Assembly: GCF_000247815.1 (NCBI RefSeq)
Contig: NC_021674.1
Coordinates: 13,901,562 to 13,965,561, forward strand
DNA length: 64,000 nt
Direction of reading: 5' to 3'
Source of the DNA: Ficedula albicollis
Lineage: Eukaryota; Chordata; Aves; Passeriformes; Muscicapidae
This document shows positions 47,859-62,900 of the stretch, piece by piece. Position 1 is the stretch's first letter, and each line of letters opens with the position of its first letter. The position numbers were made by a program, and so were the translations under genes. The notes beneath the pieces were generated by a model. The model was not told the DNA's origin and did not search any database. It was given only the letters and a program-made list of their open reading frames with translations.

Positions 47859-50800
47859 AGTAAACAAGATAGTTTGGGCACAAAAGACAGGTATTATTTT
47901 TCATAGTAGTTTATTACTTTTACACAGTGAGGCAAGCACTCTGGTAGGAAAAGCCACTTTTCTTCGTGTAAGACCTTGACCTTTTCAGACAAAATCTGTA
48001 AATTATTTCACACACTTTGCCTGTAGTTTGATTGGGCTGCTCTTATTAGCAGTGAAATTTAAGTCATTAAAATGAAGCTTATTTCAAATTATAGGTCAGA
48101 CCAAGCATGGATTTCATGTAAGAGTATAGAAAATTATTTCTTCTAATTGTCTCACATACCCTATAATAAGAAGCCAAATTTCTGCCTTTTACTTAGGTGT
48201 AATTTCTTTGATCTTGAGGGTCTAGGGTCAGAAAAGCTTGGGGTTTGTTTACTTTTGCTCAATATTTTCCTCCAACTATCTTTAAGTCTTTTAGAAGTTC
48301 AGCATGGAAGGTAGGGATGCTTTTTATCTCCCATTACCTTATCAAGCCACCTACTATCATTTGCTCCTGGGTAGCTAGAAGAGAATTTACAGACTGTTAT
48401 TATATGCAGAGGGAGATATGTGTCTGAGTGAAACAAAAACAGCCTCCAACCCAACTCAGCTGTATGAATCCTCACTTTTCATAAATATATTGAGCTTGCT
48501 GAGCCTCCCTCTTTGCCTGGACTAACTAAATTATGCTGTATTCTTAAACACAGCATACTCAGATCTTCCTATAGACAAGACAGCCCCAATTTTAAGCATC
48601 TACCCACTAGGTGAGCTGCAGGCTGAAGCTTTCAGCTCTCCTAACTCTCTTGTCTATTCAAGAATGTTATTACTAGTCAGCATTTTAACATGTTTGCCTG
48701 GAAATTCTGTTTTGTCAATGCCTGTGGAGCATGATTCTGAGAATGATCCTATTGACATAATGTTTCCCCATATCCACATACATGAGGATGTACTTTCTGA
48801 TATGAATCCTTGCCCAAATACAGCCAGTTAATTGGAATTGATTTGTAAATATTTATTAGTTGGGAATCTGTGAATCTTCAGTGATTTTCCAAAAACACCA
48901 TGTGCATAAATATGCAGTGGGGAAAATTTCCAAGTTTTCAGTGTTTGATTCATCTTTTGTTTGAGTGTGGAGAAAGGAGGAATATGCTTTCAAATGAAGA
49001 TCAGAAGGTTTTTTTTGGTTTTTTTAAAATTTGAAATAGTAGCATGCAATGAAGAACTTGATGGACTGTGTGAAGCTTGGAAAATAAGGTGGTGCTTGTT
49101 TTCTGGAGAGTTTCTGGTATCCTGTATTTATGTTCTAAACATAGAACTTTGGGATACCATGGGATACTTATAAAGACATCTTCCCTTCCTCTTACCCCAG
49201 AGCTAGATCTTACCCGAGAAGTTGTATATGTGCACAGGGTGTCTGTGTTTAACTTCTCCCTCCGCCAGTTTGGCTCTGGGCAAAGAGGATGAGATTGGAA
49301 AACAGTAGCATGGATCTGTACTGTAACTCCTGAAAGGGCCCAGGCTAAGGTGAGAGATAGTGATAATGGAAGGAGGGACCCTCTGTCTGTCTCTTTTTCC
49401 CAAAACAAGGAGCAAGGGATGGGAAGAAGTGATTTGTGATTATCTGAGGCGGGTTTTCTTCACTGAAAAGGATTGTCACATAGCCAGGTTAAGAATTATA
49501 ATGGTTTTCTTTTGAAGACACCTTTGAAAGCCTCTTAATGGTTTCATATTCTGTGCTGTGTCTTGTGCTTAGAAATAATCTCTGGTGCAACAGTCCTGCC
49601 TACACTTGGCTTTGAGAGGTTTGGATTTCAGTGCTTACCTTCAGGCTAAGCTTTGATTTCCTTTTTTTTACTTGTACCATCACATGGTATAAACTCATTG
49701 GGCTATTGCCTTTGGTAGCCCAATAGGCATTTTTGAGGGCCAGGCCCTTTCCCTGGAAGGGAAACATTCATGCCTGTGAGACCCACAGACATTCATCGAG
49801 GTAAGAAAGCAACATCTGTCTCCAGCAGTGGAAGTACCACCTGTGCTGCTTTCTCTGGTGTCTCCAGTGTCTCCACAGCTTTAAAAAAAAAAAAAAAAAG
49901 GAGCACAGATCAGCCAAATCCATTTTTTTCTTCTTGATAACTACTGGGAAGCAATCAATTCTGAAGAGTCTTTCCTTGGAGTCCAGCCTCCCATCAGGAA
50001 TATTTATAGCCACACATAGATCTCTGAACAAGCAAGGTATAAGTAGAGGGGCTATTAACCCATGGAAAGACAGTGGATTGATGCTAAAAAACTTCTCTTG
50101 TCTCCAAAGTTTTCTTTGGCCTACAGCGCTGCTATGGAAATTTTTACTTTTCATTTTTGCTAAGTGAAGAGTCATAAAAGAAGCACAGACTGTGCTAGAA
50201 AACGACAGCAGACCAAGAAATGCCTTGGCAGAATAATTCTCTCTAGGTGGAATTACTGGTTTGGGGAAATACTCGCTGTATCTGAATCCCACGAGCTGTA
50301 ATTTCCTATCTGCAGTAAATTGTTGCCATGGCAGATGAAGCCCAGACCTCATTCTCCAGTCCTTTGAAATCAGCATTACTGGCCCCTGTGAGGGAAAATC
50401 CAGGGTCTGATTCCACAGGCATTCATACACATCCTAATTGCTTGCCCAGGCAGCTCCACTGCTTCCCAGTGGGACAAATCACAGGTGCAAAAGTACCTGT
50501 CTGCACATATTTGCAGATTCAGGACTTTGTGCTATTGCAAGTAGACAGGAAACCACTGTGGGGAAAAATAAAATGGGCATTTTTGAAAGCACAAATGAAA
50601 TAGGTTAAAAAAAAGTTTGCATTTATTTTAAATTATTAGGAGAGATTTTAATTGTTTTCATGGGCCATGTGGAATTGATAAGACTGTCTTAGGCCTCGCA
50701 AAGCTTTCTATAAATATTAACAGATTTCACAACATTCCTGGTAAATATGTAAATGTATTTTTATCCATTACAATAATAGCAAAGCCATGGGTTGCAAGAG

Positions 50801-52749
50801 ACGAGCAATTTCCCAAAAGTACAGGGTTTAACCCACCTTATTCACCAGCCTGTTCTCCTATGGCAAAATGTTTCCCTTTTCCAAATAGCAAACAAACAAA
50901 AATTACCTCTTGCATATTAGTATTTCTTTCTAATAACTATTTCTCAGCAGAGAAAGTTATAACTCTACTGTTTTTTAATGTCAAGTGAGGCATAAAGTTT
51001 CAGGGATTTTTCCCTCAAATGCATTTTTATTGACTTGGTACATCTGCATCATCACCTTTTCCACTTTCTTCATTTCTGCACTTTTATTGTATCAGTTTCT
51101 GTCGCTGTATTAGAAGAGCAGCATTTCACAGTAGTGTTACAGTCAGTAATTTAAAGACAGCTGAGGTGGAGATTTTTGTGAGAATTTCAATTATGGCTTA
51201 CTGTTGGCTCTGTTATGGTCAGTAGGGCTGCCTATGGAGCACTAATTGGCAGGTTTTCACCCTTTTATGAGTTTAATTGCTCTCTATATTTCTCCTTAGC
51301 TAAAGAGCTTCACAAATACATGAATGTTGCATCTACAGGAATTTTTTAAATACGCTTTTACAGTATTCATTTCTCTACAGGTTTTTGCTGTGTTATGTCC
51401 GTGTGGATGAGCACACTGCCTGGGCCCACACCCCTGAAATCACGTAGGGTTTTGAACACTTTACCCTAGAAATTGGAGCATGTCCATCCAGAGCTTAACA
51501 GAGCACTGGACATGGAGCCAGCAGTCTCCATGAAGTTCCCACTGAGGAGTGCTTGCCCTTGGATGTGCTGATGCCCTGGTCTGGTGGGCACAGCTCGCAG
51601 CCTCAGGGCTGCAGACCAGCCTCAGCTCAGGCTTTGCCATTTTGTTTGTCTGTCAGAGGCGTGGGCACTGTCTGGAAGAGACGCTGTGGCGGCACTGGAA
51701 ATCAGGGAGACGGGGTCTTTGTTCAAGGCTTTGGAAGACTTTGCTTTTTTTTCTCCCTCTGCGCCAGGCTGCCAGGAGCCAGCCTTGGTTCTAGGTGTGG
51801 ATTCATCTCTTTAGTGTCCTCCAGGCTGAGTGCACACGGTGGTTATCAGCTAAAATAGGCAATGAGGCAAGGGGTGCCTCACAAGTCCCTGCTTGCATCT
51901 CCTTGAAGATTTTCTGCATTCCACAGAGAGCTTCTTAACCTCTGATCTAGTGGGGTGGCAGACTGCTATTTTTATTAGCCTAACTTGCCAGCTAGAGTAC
52001 ATCTTTACAATGTCCATTGTATAAAGGAGTTTATAGATTTCCATAAAACACCACATGCTGGTATCTTACTCTTATGAACAGCTTTGGGCTTCAGCCTATG
52101 TTGCATAGCAACATAGTTTTGTTAGTCTGAGCTCAAGTGGTTCAGAATGGCTCTCCATCCTAGAAGCCCAAAAGTCCCAGAAGCCTTGACTTCAATGAGA
52201 TGCAAACTGTTTTCTAAAAATGGCCCAAAGAAGGAAAAAGTTTCACCCAGACTATGTGGAGGACTAAATTTCACTTTCAACATCAACTATAGCATCAGTG
52301 CAGGAGTTTCTGTGGCTTTGAGTTCCTTTTAGAGGAAGGTCTTTTCCAGCCTCAGTATCTGTATTTCAGCAGCTGCCTAACAGAAGCTACTGCCCATGTT
52401 TCCCCTGCCAGCCTGCATAGGAGCATGCTTTCCAAGGTATGCTTAGCTTGCATGATCATCTGAATGGTCTTTGCCCTTGCTGATCCTATTGAGGAAGTGG
52501 TGATGTAAAATACTGTCCAGAGAGAAAACAGTGTCAAACCAATCACTAATCATTCCCTGCTATCTCCATGCTGAAATAGCAGTACTCACTGAGAGGCTAC
52601 TTCTGCCAGATAAAGGAAAATCAGCCAAAACATCTGTGTGCCTTGGAAGATTACCCTTGAGTGAAGGAGATAGGAAAATCAAAAAGCATACAAAGGCAGA
52701 AAATATTTTGGTTGTGGCTTTCAATATTTTCAATGCTTTCTATATAGGA

Positions 52750-53822
52750 TGAAGAAGAGGCTGTGATGCTTAATTTCTTTTTTGCCTCTTTTACGGTAAG
52801 ACCAGTTTTCCTCAGGGTAACCAGCCCTGTGACCTCATAAACAGGGGTGGGGAGAAAATAGACCCCCTCTAATCCAGGAGGATGTAATTAGTTATATGCT
52901 GGGCCACCTAGAAACTCACAAGCCTATGGCACCAGGTTTGATTCACCCAAAAGCACCAAGGGAGCTGGTGGAAGGGATCACCAAGCCACTTTCCCTCATT
53001 TACCATCAGTCCTGCTAAACCAGGGAAGTCTCAGACAACTGGAGGCTGCACAATGTATCACATCCATCCACAAGAAGGGCTGGAAAGAGCATCCAGGAAA
53101 CTACAGGCCTGTCAGCTGTTCTCAGTGCCAGGGATGGTTATGGAACAGATCACAAGTGCCCACAGTATGAGCACATACAGGATAAGTAAGGAATCAGTAA
53201 GAACTGGCTGGATGGCCAGACCTAGGGAGTGGTGGTGAACAGCGATGCATCCAGCAGGTGCCTGGTGGTATCCCCCCAGGGCTCACTGTTGGGGCCAGTC
53301 CTGTTGGATATCTTTACTGCTGATCTGGATGAGGGTAGGGAGGGCACCCTCGAGCACAGACGACACCAAGCTGGGTGGGAGTGTTGATCTGCTGGAGGCA
53401 GGAAACTCTGCAGAGGGATCTGTACAGGCAGGACAGATGGGCTGAGACCAGAGGTATGAGGTTCAGCAAGACCAAGTGTTCTTCCTGCTCTTAGACCACA
53501 ACAATCCCGTGCAGAGCTACAGACTGGGGGCAGAGTGGCTGGGAAACTGCCCAGCAGAAAAGGATCTGGGGGTGCTGGTTGGCAGCCCCGAACATGAGCC
53601 AGTATGTGCACAGGTGGCCAAGAAAGCCAATAACATCCTGTGTCAAGAATAGTGTAGTGTCAAGAACAGGCCAGTGATTGTCCCCCTGTACTTGGCATTG
53701 TTGAGGCCACACCTGAAGTGCTGTGTCCAGTTCTGGGCCCCTCACTACAGGAAAACATTGATGGAGTGGAGAGACTCCAGAGAAGGGCAGTGGAGCTGGG
53801 GAAGGGACTGGAGAGGGATTCC
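52750..53822 (+). mobile_element. CR1 LINE, decayed ORF2 fragment lacking 3' end
   Basis: This is an older CR1 copy. It begins at the linker (GATGAAGAAGAGGCTGTGAT, DEEEAVMLNFFFASF-like). It continues through diverged RT sequence: 'aactggctggatggcca' near 53203, 'aagctgggtgggagtgttga' near 53369 with a DDTKLGG-like box partly kept, and the C-terminal 'ctccagagaagggcagtgga' near 53775. Many indels and stops are present. Homology fades near 53822 without the CR1 3' octamer, so its tail is deleted. It lies in FSHR intron 1 in the sense direction, 0.2 kb before a poly-A/poly-G tract. Confidence 0.88.
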
Positions 53823-54036
53823 AAAAGCAACAGAGAATATTCTTTTAAACACTGCAGCCTTATAAACAAAGCCCTTGGAAATAAATATCCTTTACCACTG
53901 TCAAACTCAGAACAAATACTCATTTTCTCATTGCCAGAAGCATTCCTTAATCTGAGAAAGTGAGAGAGAATGACTGTGATCATACCTAGTCTGAACTCTA
54001 TCTATTTGCAAGAATAGATATGAATGTCATATTAAA

Positions 54037-56689
<2,653 letters not shown>

Positions 56690-58893
56690 TATTTTTGGGT
56701 TTTATTTATTATTTTGGATTTGTTTTTTCCTTCCAGGGAAAAGGAAAGGGAGTCTGTGTTTATGTTTGGATAACCTGGAGTATTTTCAGTATCCAGCTCT
56801 GTGTACAGCTGTACAGCTGTTCTGGGAGAGATACTGAAAAGCTGCAAGTGGATTCTTTTGCCACCTTATCGCATTCAGACAAGAGAAGACACCCCTTGGC
56901 TTATAATGATAAGCTACAGCCTTGATCGATTTGATCTGTGCTTTTGTTCTTCTTCATAATTTGAGCTATTGATTCTATTTATTAAAACTAATTTAAAAAA
57001 CACAAGCCCTGAGTGCTCTGCTGTTCCAGATCAGGCTGCTCCAGGCAGTCTGATCTGAAGCTAATCCATTCACTGCTGATTTATTTTCACTTTGTTTTCA
57101 AGCAGAGTTCTGTTCTGTGTTTCATTTTTTTGGTCCTCTGTTTCTCTCTGAGAAAAAAGGCATATTGTTTCACACCTCCAGTGCAAGCAGGGCGGTTTAG
57201 ATTCCTTTTTCTGATGTATGAAGTGAACTCAGAAAAGTTTACCTGATTCTTTTTTATGCAGGTTTTATTCAGAAGGTGGCTTACTCTGTATTGTTCTCTG
57301 TTGTCTTAAATCAAAGCACTACTTTTACGCTAGAAAAAAAAAGTATTTATTTAAATGCACTCAGTCTTGCCATCTTGCCATTTATGGGAGTCACCATGTT
57401 CCTAAATTAAGGGCCAGCAGAGGAAATATTTTCCTGGACTTCCTGGGGATCACAAGTTTGCTACAGACTGGTTGATAGTTCTCTAAAAATAAATACCTTT
57501 ATTCAGACTTAGATAAATCAGATGAAGACCTTATTATCCCAAACAGATTAAAAGAGGAACCTGAAGGAAATAGACACTTTTCAGCACCAAGCTGGCTTTG
57601 AGTTTCTGGGCAAAGATCAGAATTTAGTGACCTAGTGATATTTTGTTTACTGTCGGTGCATTTTGTTAGTGATGTTATTAGGCCTTCTTTCCCCCAGTTT
57701 AACACAATTATTTAAATACTTAACCTCCCAATTATTTGGCTGGTTCAAAGCTCTCTGAGTGTCCTGCTTATTGTGCCTACTACATCTTTCATATTTTTGG
57801 GTTTTATTTATTATTTTGGATTTGTTTTTTCCTTCCAGGGAAAAGGAAAGGGAGTCTGTGTTTATGTTTGGATAACCTGGAGTATTTTCAGTATCCAGCT
57901 CTGTGTACAGCTGTACAGCTGTTCTGGGAGAGATACTGAAAAGCTGCAAGTGGATTCTTTTGCCACCTTATCGCATTCAGACAAGAGAAGACACCCCTTG
58001 GCTTATAATGATAAGCTACAGCCTTGATCGATTTGATCTGTGCTTTTGTTCTTCTTCATAATTTGAGCTATTGATTCTATTTATTAAAACTAATTTAAAA
58101 AACACAAGCCCTGAGTGCTCTGCTGTTCCAGATCAGGCTGCTCCAGGCAGTCTGATCTGAAGCTAATCCATTCACTGCTGATTTATTTTCACTTTGTTTT
58201 CAAGCAGAGTTCTGTTCTGTGTTTCATTTTTTTGGTCCTCTGTTTCTCTCTGAGAAAAAAGGCATATTGTTTCACACCTCCAGTGCAAGCAGGGCGGTTT
58301 AGATTCCTTTTTCTGATGTATGAAGTGAACTCAGAAAAGTTTACCTGATTCTTTTTTATGCAGGTTTTATTCAGAAGGTGGCTTACTCTGTATTGTTCTC
58401 TGTTGTCTTAAATCAAAGCACTACTTTTACGCTAGAAAAAAAAAGTATTTATTTAAATGCACTCAGTCTTGCCATCTTGCCATTTATGGGAGTCACCATG
58501 TTCCTAAATTAAGGGCCAGCAGAGGAAATATTTTCCTGGACTTCCTGGGGATCACAAGTTTGCTACAGACTGGTTGATAGTTCTCTAAAAATAAATACCT
58601 TTATTCAGACTTAGATAAATCAGATGAAGACCTTATTATCCCAAACAGATTAAAAGAGGAACCTGAAGGAAATAGGCACTTTTCAGCACCACGCTGGCTT
58701 TGAGTTTCTGGGCAAAGATCAGAATTTAGTGACCTAGTGATATTTTGTTTACTGTCGGTGCATTTTGTTAGTGATGTTATTAGGCCTTCTTTCCCCCAGT
58801 TTAACACAATTATTTAAATACTTAACCTCCCAATTATTTGGCTGGTTCAAAGCTCTCTGAGTGTCCTGCTTATTGTGCCTACTACATCTTTCA
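56690..58893. repeat. 1102-bp tandem duplication, about 99.8% identical
   Basis: Copy 1 is 56690-57791 and copy 2 is 57792-58893. Both start TATTTTTGGGTTTTATTT and end CCTACTACATCTTTCA, with sharp loss of similarity outside. I see two differences: AATAGACAC versus AATAGGCAC (near 57573 and 58675) and CACCAAGC versus CACCACGC (near 57590 and 58692). The unit is intronic sequence without a recognisable gene. It is either a very recent tandem duplication or two haplotypes placed head to tail by the assembler. Confidence 0.95.
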
Positions 58894-61857
58894 GTGTTTG
58901 ATGCTGCAATGTATTCTTTCCACAGTAAAAAAAAAGACCCTCGTAGTCAGTTCCTAATTTATGCTGAGGTCTGCTTGGTCATTCTCACAATCTAAAGCCT
59001 GCAATTTCTTTTGCAGTATGTCAGGACTATCAGCTGGAATCAATCAGGCAAAACATAAGCCTTGATATTGTCATGAAGGAAACAGGCACAAGGTAATACA
59101 GAGTAATATCCTCTGAAGCCTTGGTCCAGCTTGAAAATACTGTGCTTTACTTCAGAAGCAATATGGGCACAGCAAGATGAAGTCAGTGTTGCTGGATATT
59201 TCTTTCCAGGTTAGAAATGCCTTATGTAGTGTATTAGGAAGGTATCTTTGTTTTGACTTGAGAGCCACAGGTAGATTATTGATGGGGTACTTGCTACAAC
59301 AAACATTTAGACAAAACCACAGTTGTTCAGATACAGTAAAAAAGAAAATCCCTGCAGCTTGTTTACAACATGATCTTGCCCCAAACCTTCACAGAGATGT
59401 CATAGAGCCCAGAGAGCATCTTCTGCAAGGGGTCAGCAACTCAAATTTGACCCATCAGCTCCAGCTAATTCCCCAGGTCTCCAGGCAGGGTTACAGCCCA
59501 GCAAAGGCAGATCATGGTAAGTTTTCCCTTCTGTAGGAAGGGACCCCCTCCTTTGCCTGCTCTCTCCCTGCAATATCAGCTATGGCTGTAAGTGAATCAA
59601 GTATCCTATGCACAATAGGGAGTCTTAGATCTGTTAAGGTTAGCTTGAGAATCAGACAAGCATTCAAGATACATTTACACAATACTCCTCCAGCCTCCAA
59701 ATAATTCCAGCCCAGGGGGTTACCTGAAATTTGTGTTGAAGCATCAGTCCTTGCCCACCCTCTCCAGGACTTGACCTCTAGCATCCCTTTAAGCTTTCCT
59801 TTCCAAAAAGTCAGAGTCAAATTGGTTATTCCTCTTACAAAAGTCATATCGTGCCTTTGATCAGCATTAGTGCCCTCATCTTTACCTTTTCCAATCTCAA
59901 ATACCCTTTTTGAGATGGAAGGGATCAGAGCTGCAACCTCTGTTTTTACAGTAGAGAAGGGAGAGGAAGGTTTTAGAAAAGGAGTGCAACAAACAAGTGA
60001 CACAAAACCCTTAAACATTTAGAGGATTATGAGCCTCAACTTGCCTTCTAGTCCACCTCCCACAGAGGGCCTGGGAGAAGAGGAAGGGACAACTTGAGAT
60101 TTTACACTGGCAGTTCAATTTGCCTGATTTTACAAAGATTATCAAAATGACCTGGGAAAAGAATTTGTGGCAAGCAGAAACATTCTTTTAATATTTTCAT
60201 TATTAAGGAATGCTGAAGCGTTCTTGTCACATTTATTTTTGGTAGTGTCTTGTGGAGCCAATTCTGTGCAATAAATGGGAGTCTGAAAGAGGTGCTGAAA
60301 GCATTAAATCGTATCAGCAAGTGCCACATCCACATGCCTTTTTTTACCCAGTTTTATGCAAGGAGATGCCTATCACAGTCATTTAGAGAGCTGATGTCAC
60401 AGTCAAATCAAGCAATATGATGGAAGGGTGTGTAGGAAGGGGGCAGAAGTCTCATCCACTGAGGTTAGATGTTGAAAAGAATATATTTTCCCAGGCATAA
60501 CTGCTAAACTCCCTCTTACAGGTCTTCCATAATCTGCAGCTGTGCCATGAGCAGGTCAAGTTTCTCCCATCTCTATTTCACTCTTCTATCACCCTTTTTA
60601 GGAGGACCATGTATGTTTATTATTTTTAAGTGCTCCATGGAGGGTTCATGTTTGAGAAGCACTCTGAAGGTGAAAGCACGAAGCACATCTTTATTCCAAA
60701 CACAACCTAGCATTTCAGTTGCCAGTGTGGTCAAGGTGGCCTCTTTCTGAAACAATACTGCTCACTTTCAAATTCAATAAAGATCCATGCTTGACAACAG
60801 TGTGGGCTTTGTCCAGTGTATTACTGAGAAGAGCACCTGTCAGTCTTAAAGGAACAGTTAGTATTTTTAAGGATAGTGGCACACTAGCTGCCATGCTGTA
60901 TTTAGTCAGGAGCATCATTTTAATGTGTGAAAATAAATCCATGCCGAATGGAAGGTAGATAGATAAATTCAGCTTCTTGGAATAGCAAGGTAATTCCTGC
61001 TAAAATAATAGGAAATGTGATTATTTATTTGTTTTTGTACAAGGAGAAGGTGAATTACTTGGATTTTCATTCCCTATCAAATTGATGATGTCTATTGAGG
61101 GGAAGTCACCTCAATAACACAAAAAGACTGTGAGGGAGAAGAGATATTCTTGGTAGAGTGCAGGGCAATAGTGGAAGACTCTAGCCACCTGTAGCTGATA
61201 TCCCTGAGATTGTTTCCCTCAGCAACCTCCAAGAGATGAGCTGAGAAAAATTCTTGGCATGGGAGCTCTGTGGCTCCCATGGAAAAAGGACCAGTGATAT
61301 GACAGTGTGTGGTGAGCAATGGCAGTGAACAGGAATGCTTACAGGAGTTGAATAAAATGTAGAAAGTGATTAAAGTGTGAGGAGTGTGAGCTCTTTTACA
61401 ATTACAGGAACCTGTTGCTCACTTTAATCTCATGGGTGCTCCCGTTCTCCGTGTGTGCTTTGTGGTTCACCCACTTTCACATGCAGCAGCAGTTCAGGAG
61501 TCAGCAGAGACATTCAGATTAGAGAAAGGCATGACCAGAGGAGATTTCCTTTTTTTGCATGGTGCTGGAGTGACCAAAGTTGGCGATTTTTTTCCACTTT
61601 GTTACTTTTAGTGTTATTTCAAAACTTAAGCATTTAGAATTTAAATGTGTGCTTCCACTAGTTAAAAAGAAGTAAATTCTCCACTTGCCATGGTGCTGGA
61701 GAAGCAGGAGCATGTGGCACAGGCCCAGTCCATTTCTGTATTTCAGGATAGCTGTGTTAGCACAAGTCTGGCTGGTGCCCTGGGCAGAGCAGAGAAGGTG
61801 CTGTTTGCCTCTGGGACCTTTCTTTTCAGAGAGGCTGTTTTCCCAAGAATTCCAGCT
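58894..61857 (+). other. FSHR: FSHR intron 1, unique sequence
   Basis: Contains moderately long unassigned open frames at 59177-59536 (plus) and 59512-60018 (minus), treated as a finding. No FSHR exon or named repeat was recognised. Confidence 0.55.
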
Positions 61858-62013
61858 GAGTTAGTTGTGTTAGACACGCTGCTCTTTGGAAAATACAGCA
61901 AGTAGTAGATAGCAGAGAGAATATTTACTTTTGTTGAGTTAGTTGTGTTAGACATGCTGCTCTTTGGAAAATACAGCACGTAGTAGATAGCAGAGAGAAT
62001 ATTTACTTTTGCA
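61858..62013. repeat. 78-bp tandem duplication
   Basis: Copies 61858-61935 and 61936-62013 begin GAGTTAGTTGTGTTAGACA and run to ATTTACTTTTG. They differ at ACACGCTG/ACATGCTG and CAGCAAGTAG/CAGCACGTAG, plus the last few bases. The unit is 26 codons long, so frames run through it, but no known protein is seen. Confidence 0.93.
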
Positions 62014-62572
62014 AAGCTTGTATTCAGATAGGAAAGAGGAGTACAGTCAAGTCTCCAAGTGCTGTTTCTTAAATGGTTTCTGACTGCTCTGGCATTGGGA
62101 GTATCTGATACCTCATTACAACTTCAAACAAGCCTTTTCATGTATCCAAATTAATCCAAATATTTAGTGGGGACCCTGTTACTTATTAGACTGTGTGCTA
62201 AGTAGGGAATGTAACAGTGAGTGTCTTTCTTTTTATTTCATTAATATTCTGGGATACTTCATCTGTGTCTTATTAAGCAGCATAGGTAGAATGCCTATGT
62301 AGATATGGATGAGAAAGGAGATAAAAAGCACTCCAGCTGTTTCTAATGAATTTATCAAGATAAAGTGACACAGCTAAGTTATCTGGTGTTTTGCTATCCA
62401 GTGATGGTTCAGCGAGTTTTGCAGAAAAGCTTCCTTTTCTCTTTTGCCTTTCCTAAGGCACTCAACTCAGAACTTAAGGAATTTTGTCCCTGGAGGATTT
62501 GTCTCAGTCCATACAAAAATTATTATGTATGGTGGGCCTGCCAACATTGAAAGTCCCAAAGTCTTAGATGTA
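62014..62572 (+). other. FSHR: FSHR intron 1, spacer between two tandem duplications
   Basis: Unique AT-rich sequence; nothing recognised. Confidence 0.55.
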
Positions 62573-62900
62573 GGAACACTGCATACAAAGAACACTTGTC
62601 ACCTTTTGGGTATGATCTCAGACGATGAACAAACCCCTCTCCTCTCCCTGGAACACTGCACACAAAGAACACTTGTCACCTTTTGGGTATGATCTCAGAC
62701 GATGGACAAACCCCTCTCCTCTCCCTGCTGTGAAGTGAGATCTTTTTTGACACATACTTGGGACAGGAAGAGTCTAAGTGACTGGCTGTGTGTGAGATCT
62801 CAGACGATGAACAAACCCCTCTCCTCTCCCTGCTGTGAAGTGAGATCTTTTTTGACACATACTTGGGACAGGAAGAGTCTAAGTGACTGGCTGTGTGTGA
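62573..62900. repeat. Compound tandem duplication (77-bp and 105-bp units sharing a core)
   Basis: A 77-bp unit lies at 62574-62650 and recurs at 62651-62727. A different 105-bp unit, beginning inside the second copy at 62691 (GATCTCAGACGATGGACAAA), recurs at 62796-62900. The core GATCTCAGACGATG(A/G)ACAAA is therefore present three times. Two overlapping duplication events are needed to explain it. Copies differ by only one or two bases. Confidence 0.92.

Larger units (their letters stand above)
44444..52749 (+). other. FSHR: FSHR intron 1, middle part
   Basis: Mostly unique sequence with the (GT)n tract, a short GT/TA tract, a (CA)n run at 45824-45838 and a poly-A run near 49882-49899. A 220-codon minus-strand open frame at 49768-50430 has no recognisable family motif. 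No FSHR exon was identified. Confidence 0.6.

Noticed and set aside
62573..62900. Possible CRISPR-like repeat array
   Set aside because: Only two or three long contiguous copies with unequal spacing and no unique spacers; a tandem duplication in vertebrate DNA.
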